Positions 6,429-7,658 of a stretch of 7,658 nt of DNA are shown here, piece by piece. Below the pieces are notes generated by a model. That model made no database searches, had not been told where the DNA came from, and saw only the letters and a list, made by a program, of their open reading frames with translations. Source of the stretch: Treponema sp. (GTDB lineage Bacteria; Spirochaetota; Spirochaetia; Treponematales; Treponemataceae). The position numbers were made by a program, and so were the translations under genes. Each line of letters opens with the position of its first letter. Within the stretch, counting starts at the first letter, position 1. The DNA is taken from contig JAFTEK010000150.1 of the NCBI GenBank assembly GCA_017453705.1, forward strand, positions 1-7,658, read 5' to 3'.

Positions 6429-6779
6429 ATGGAAGAAAAGACAACTGAGCAGAAGGCTATGGAGCTTGCGCAGCTCATGGAGGACGGCAAGGGGCAGGAT
6501 GTCTGTGTCTTGGACATATCCGCGCTTAACAGCTGGACGGATTACTTTGTCATCGTCACTGTGACGAGCGGTGCGCAGGCAGAGGGTCTGTATAAGTACG
6601 TTAAGGAATATAACAGGGAGAACGGGCTGGAATTCCACCAGGCCGCCCACAAGACCCCTCAGGGCAACGAGTGGCAGCTTTTGGATCTTGGGGCGATAGT
6701 AATCCATCTTATGACCCAGGAAGCCAGGGACTTCTATGAGCTTGAGAAACTCTGGCACGCAGGAAGAAAGCTTAGGTAA
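6429..6779 (+). CDS. rsfS: Ribosomal silencing factor RsfS (Iojap/DUF143)
   Basis: The 116-residue protein shows the RsfS pattern: SWTDYFVIVTVTSG (35-48), NEWQLLDLGAIVIHLM (80-95) and the C-terminal EARDFYELEKLW (98-109). RsfS binds L14 on the 50S subunit and blocks joining with 30S when nutrients are short. This fits a cluster with Obg and ribosomal proteins. A strong Shine-Dalgarno (AGGAAGGTG, 6413-6421) lies seven bases before ATG. The 43-base gap from the LCP gene contains no obvious terminator, so it is probably co-transcribed. It is followed by a convergent gap of 167 bases. The length is typical and I see no anomalies. Confidence 0.96.
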   Translation: MEEKTTEQKAMELAQLMEDGKGQDVCVLDISALNSWTDYFVIVTVTSGAQAEGLYKYVKEYNRENGLEFHQAAHKTPQGNEWQLLDLGAIVIHLMTQEARDFYELEKLWHAGRKLR

Positions 6780-6831
6780 CTCGTCCTGTAAAGGCGGGGG
6801 CTCAACCAAGGGCAAACGCAGTATAGGGAAG

Positions 6832-6860
6832 CTCGAAAAATTGCGCTTTGCGCGTTTTTC
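6832..6860. repeat. Dispersed hairpin repeat, copy B
   Basis: The first 17 bases, CTCGAAAAATTGCGCTT, are identical to copy A at 1475-1491. A hairpin forms from GAAAAA (6835-6840) with TTTTTC (6855-6860), with inner GCGC (6843-6846) and GCGC (6850-6853) around a TTT loop. T-rich 3' arms occur on either strand, so it could help end both rsfS and the facing gene. Confidence 0.6.
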
Positions 6861-6872
6861 TGGGGTAACTCA

Positions 6873-6895
6873 GGAACCGCCAGCGAAGTTTCAAG
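6873..6895 (+). repeat. GGAACCG-type repeat block, first copy
   Basis: This 23-base block matches 7439-7461 at 20 of 23 positions by eye (core CAGCGAAG). The two blocks lie on either side of the acidic gene. GGAACC also occurs directly before hairpin copy A (1470-1475), tying the block to the same dispersed repeat family. Confidence 0.55.
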
Positions 6896-6946
6896 CCTAT
6901 AATCACACCGGGTGACTTTTGTTTGCCCTTTCAGCTTGAGCCTGAT

Positions 6947-7255
6947 TTACATCAAGTCGTCCAGCTCAGAAGGATCGGAGTCTTCCTCTATCTCCTCATC
7001 ATCGTTGTAAAGCTCATCATCATCGAAGCTTCTCTTGCGGTTGTCGTAGCCGTCTTCTATCTCCTGGTCATCGAAAGGCTCGTCGTATGGATCGTCGTCT
7101 TCACCGAACGCGTCATCGTAGGACTCCTCGTCTTCTTCATCGAAGTCATCGTAGTCATCCTCGTCATCATAGTCGCCTTCCCCGTCGTAATCGTCATCAT
7201 CGTAGGAAAAACCCGCCATAGAAGAGAATTCCAGAAAATCGTCCGCGTCCGCCAT
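6947..7255 (-). CDS. Extremely acidic low-complexity small protein
   Basis: I do not recognise this 102-residue protein. By my count 36 Asp and 17 Glu make up about half of it, with eight Tyr and only three basic residues (one NRKR patch near position 72). Asp/Tyr-rich runs such as YDDDDYDGEGDYDDEDDYDD fill most of it. The first 17 residues (MADADDFLEFSSMAGFS) are more normal. It is likely disordered and soluble, with no signal peptide or membrane segment. It is treated as real because AGGAG (7268-7264) lies eight bases before the ATG and a good promoter lies upstream on the same strand. Other highly acidic small proteins act as nucleic-acid mimics, chaperone-like tails or metal binders, but none of this can be claimed here. 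It faces rsfS convergently. Confidence 0.75.
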   Translation of the reverse strand: MADADDFLEFSSMAGFSYDDDDYDGEGDYDDEDDYDDFDEEDEESYDDAFGEDDDPYDEPFDDQEIEDGYDNRKRSFDDDELYNDDEEIEEDSDPSELDDLM

Positions 7256-7312
7256 TGTGACTGCTCCTTGTAAAAATTAGCTTTCCCAAACTAATTCCCA
7301 GCCCATGCTTCC

Positions 7313-7341
7313 ACTCTAATTTACATAATGGCTTTTGTCAA
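7313..7341 (-). promoter_or_regulatory. Sigma-70-type promoter of the acidic-protein gene
   Basis: On the - strand a perfect TTGACA (7341-7336) is followed after 17 bases by TAGAGT (7318-7313, four of six matches to consensus). Transcription would start near 7306, giving a leader of about 50 bases. That leader contains a small hairpin (arms 7275-7280 and 7291-7296) just upstream of the ribosome-binding site. This supports the gene being expressed on its own. Confidence 0.6.
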
Positions 7342-7421
7342 TAGAGCTGTCCAGAAACTCACGGAAATCAGTTTGTCCGTTTTAATAGCCGGAGAGCAAT
7401 TTTTGCACTTCGAGACGCAAT

Positions 7422-7490
7422 AAAAACGCATGGAGCGAGGAACCGTCAGCGAAGCTTCCAGACGGGGACACCTCGCGGGAATACGTTTTT
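7422..7490. repeat. Compound imperfect hairpin repeat, copy C
   Basis: Three nested stems are visible: AAAAACG (7422-7428) with CGTTTTT (7484-7490), GCGAGG (7435-7440) with CCTCGC (7471-7476), and CCGTC (7443-7447) with GACGG (7461-7465). The central loop contains the palindrome GAAGCTTC. The A-run and T-run at the ends would give a terminator-like form on both strands. Part of it (7439-7461) repeats the block at 6873-6895. The region from 7256 to 7658 has no gene; this is one of its structured parts. Confidence 0.55.
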
Positions 7491-7496
7491 TCTGAT

Positions 7497-7546
7497 GGGC
7501 TTGTAACGGTCTGTTTCACTGGGGCTTGTAACGACCCGTTTTGTTA
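7497..7546 (+). repeat. Two 25-bp direct repeats
   Basis: GGGCTTGTAACG occurs at 7497-7508 and again at 7522-7533, and the following bases (GTCTGTTT versus ACCCGTTT) are also related, giving a period of 25. The second copy runs directly into TTTTGTTAGAAC and the 23-bp array, so the two repeat sets may be parts of one element. Confidence 0.65.
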
Positions 7547-7549
7547 GAA

Positions 7550-7658
7550 CATTTTGTAGCTTTACATTAGAACATTTTGTACTTGTATATTGGAATGTTT
7601 TGTTCTTGTATATTAGAATGTTTTGTTCTTGTATATTAGAATGTTTTGTTCTTGTATA
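7550..7658 (+). repeat. AT-rich 23-bp tandem array continuing beyond the window
   Basis: The units are 7550-7572, 7573-7595, 7596-7618, 7619-7641 and a partial 7642-7658. Units 3 and 4 are identical and units 1 and 2 are diverged, so the array becomes more uniform towards the right. The core is TTTTGTTCTTGTATATTAGA. The period is not a multiple of three, there are no spacers and no reading frame is kept, so it is non-coding and not CRISPR. Candidates are the multi-repeat end of an insertion sequence, an iteron-like protein-binding array, or a simple variable-number repeat. Confidence 0.85.

Larger units (their letters stand above)
6799..6942. repeat. Nested inverted-repeat element between convergent genes, containing repeat copy B
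   Basis: The outer arms GGCTCAA (6799-6805) and TTGAGCC (6936-6942), then AAGGGCAAAC (6808-6817) and GTTTGCCCTT (6921-6930), are exact inverted repeats separated by small internal loops. They enclose about 103 bases that include hairpin copy B (6832-6860) and a GGAACCG block (6873-6895). The element fills nearly the whole gap and ends four bases from the stop of the - strand gene. It could be a MITE-like insertion, a structured RNA or a two-way terminator. No target-site duplication is evident. Confidence 0.55.

Noticed and set aside
5822..6517. 231-codon - strand frame across the LCP/rsfS junction
   Set aside because: It overlaps two well-supported + strand genes, and no ribosome-binding site or family pattern is seen.
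6923..7273. Hydrophobic + strand reading frame of 116 codons rich in Val/Ile
   Set aside because: It is the antisense of the Asp/Glu-rich gene: GAY and GAR codons read backwards give Val, Ile and Leu. It has no good start context, while the - strand frame has both AGGAG and a promoter.
7361..7384. Small hairpin ACGGA/TCCGT followed by TTTT as a terminator
   Set aside because: Only five base pairs with a 10-base loop and a short T-run, and no + strand gene upstream to terminate.
7550..7658. Possible CRISPR array
   Set aside because: Units are directly adjacent with no spacers and some are diverged, so this is a tandem repeat.

Overview
The window looks like chromosome from a spirochaete of the genus Treponema, or a close relative, with mixed to moderately high GC. 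The evidence is gene content and order: rplU, prp, rpmA, obgE, nadD, yqeK, a LytR-CpsA-Psr (LCP) family gene and rsfS all run on the + strand, an arrangement I recall from treponemes. L27 lacks the Firmicutes-type N-terminal extension. The assignment rests on remembered synteny and protein character, not on a search.

Layout. Positions 1-417 (- strand) hold the N-terminal part of a cyclic-nucleotide-binding-domain protein that runs off the left edge. A 143-base divergent intergenic region (418-560) carries a three-arm inverted/direct repeat that could be an operator or a pair of alternative hairpins. From 561 to 1439 (+) there is a complete PHP-family phosphoesterase/nuclease of the YciV/TrpH type. 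The 200-base gap after it holds a dispersed-repeat hairpin, a good sigma-70-type promoter and a structured leader for rplU. The ribosomal group rplU-prp-rpmA (1640-2655) ends at a clear Rho-independent terminator (2683-2716). obgE-nadD-yqeK-LCP (2736-6385) is tightly packed with overlaps or 2-base gaps, and rsfS follows 43 bases later with its own strong ribosome-binding site. A 167-base convergent gap with nested inverted repeats separates rsfS from an extremely acidic 102-residue protein on the - strand (6947-7255). The last 403 bases (7256-7658) have no gene. They hold the promoter of the acidic gene, a compound hairpin repeat, two 25-bp direct repeats and an AT-rich 23-bp tandem array that continues past the window edge.

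How the genes work together. Most of the + strand cluster concerns ribosome production and its nutritional control: two large-subunit proteins (L21, L27), the L27 protease homologue Prp, the 50S-assembly GTPase Obg and the ribosome silencing factor RsfS. NadD (NAD synthesis) and YqeK (Ap4A hydrolase) are nucleotide-metabolism enzymes commonly linked to this group. The LCP protein is the envelope-associated member.

I did not find a convincing new multi-gene system. The items most worth a second look are the repeats at the right end (possibly an IS21-like end or iteron-like array), the dispersed hairpin repeat family, the acidic protein, the LCP domain lacking canonical arginines, Prp beside an unextended L27, and the rplU leader.
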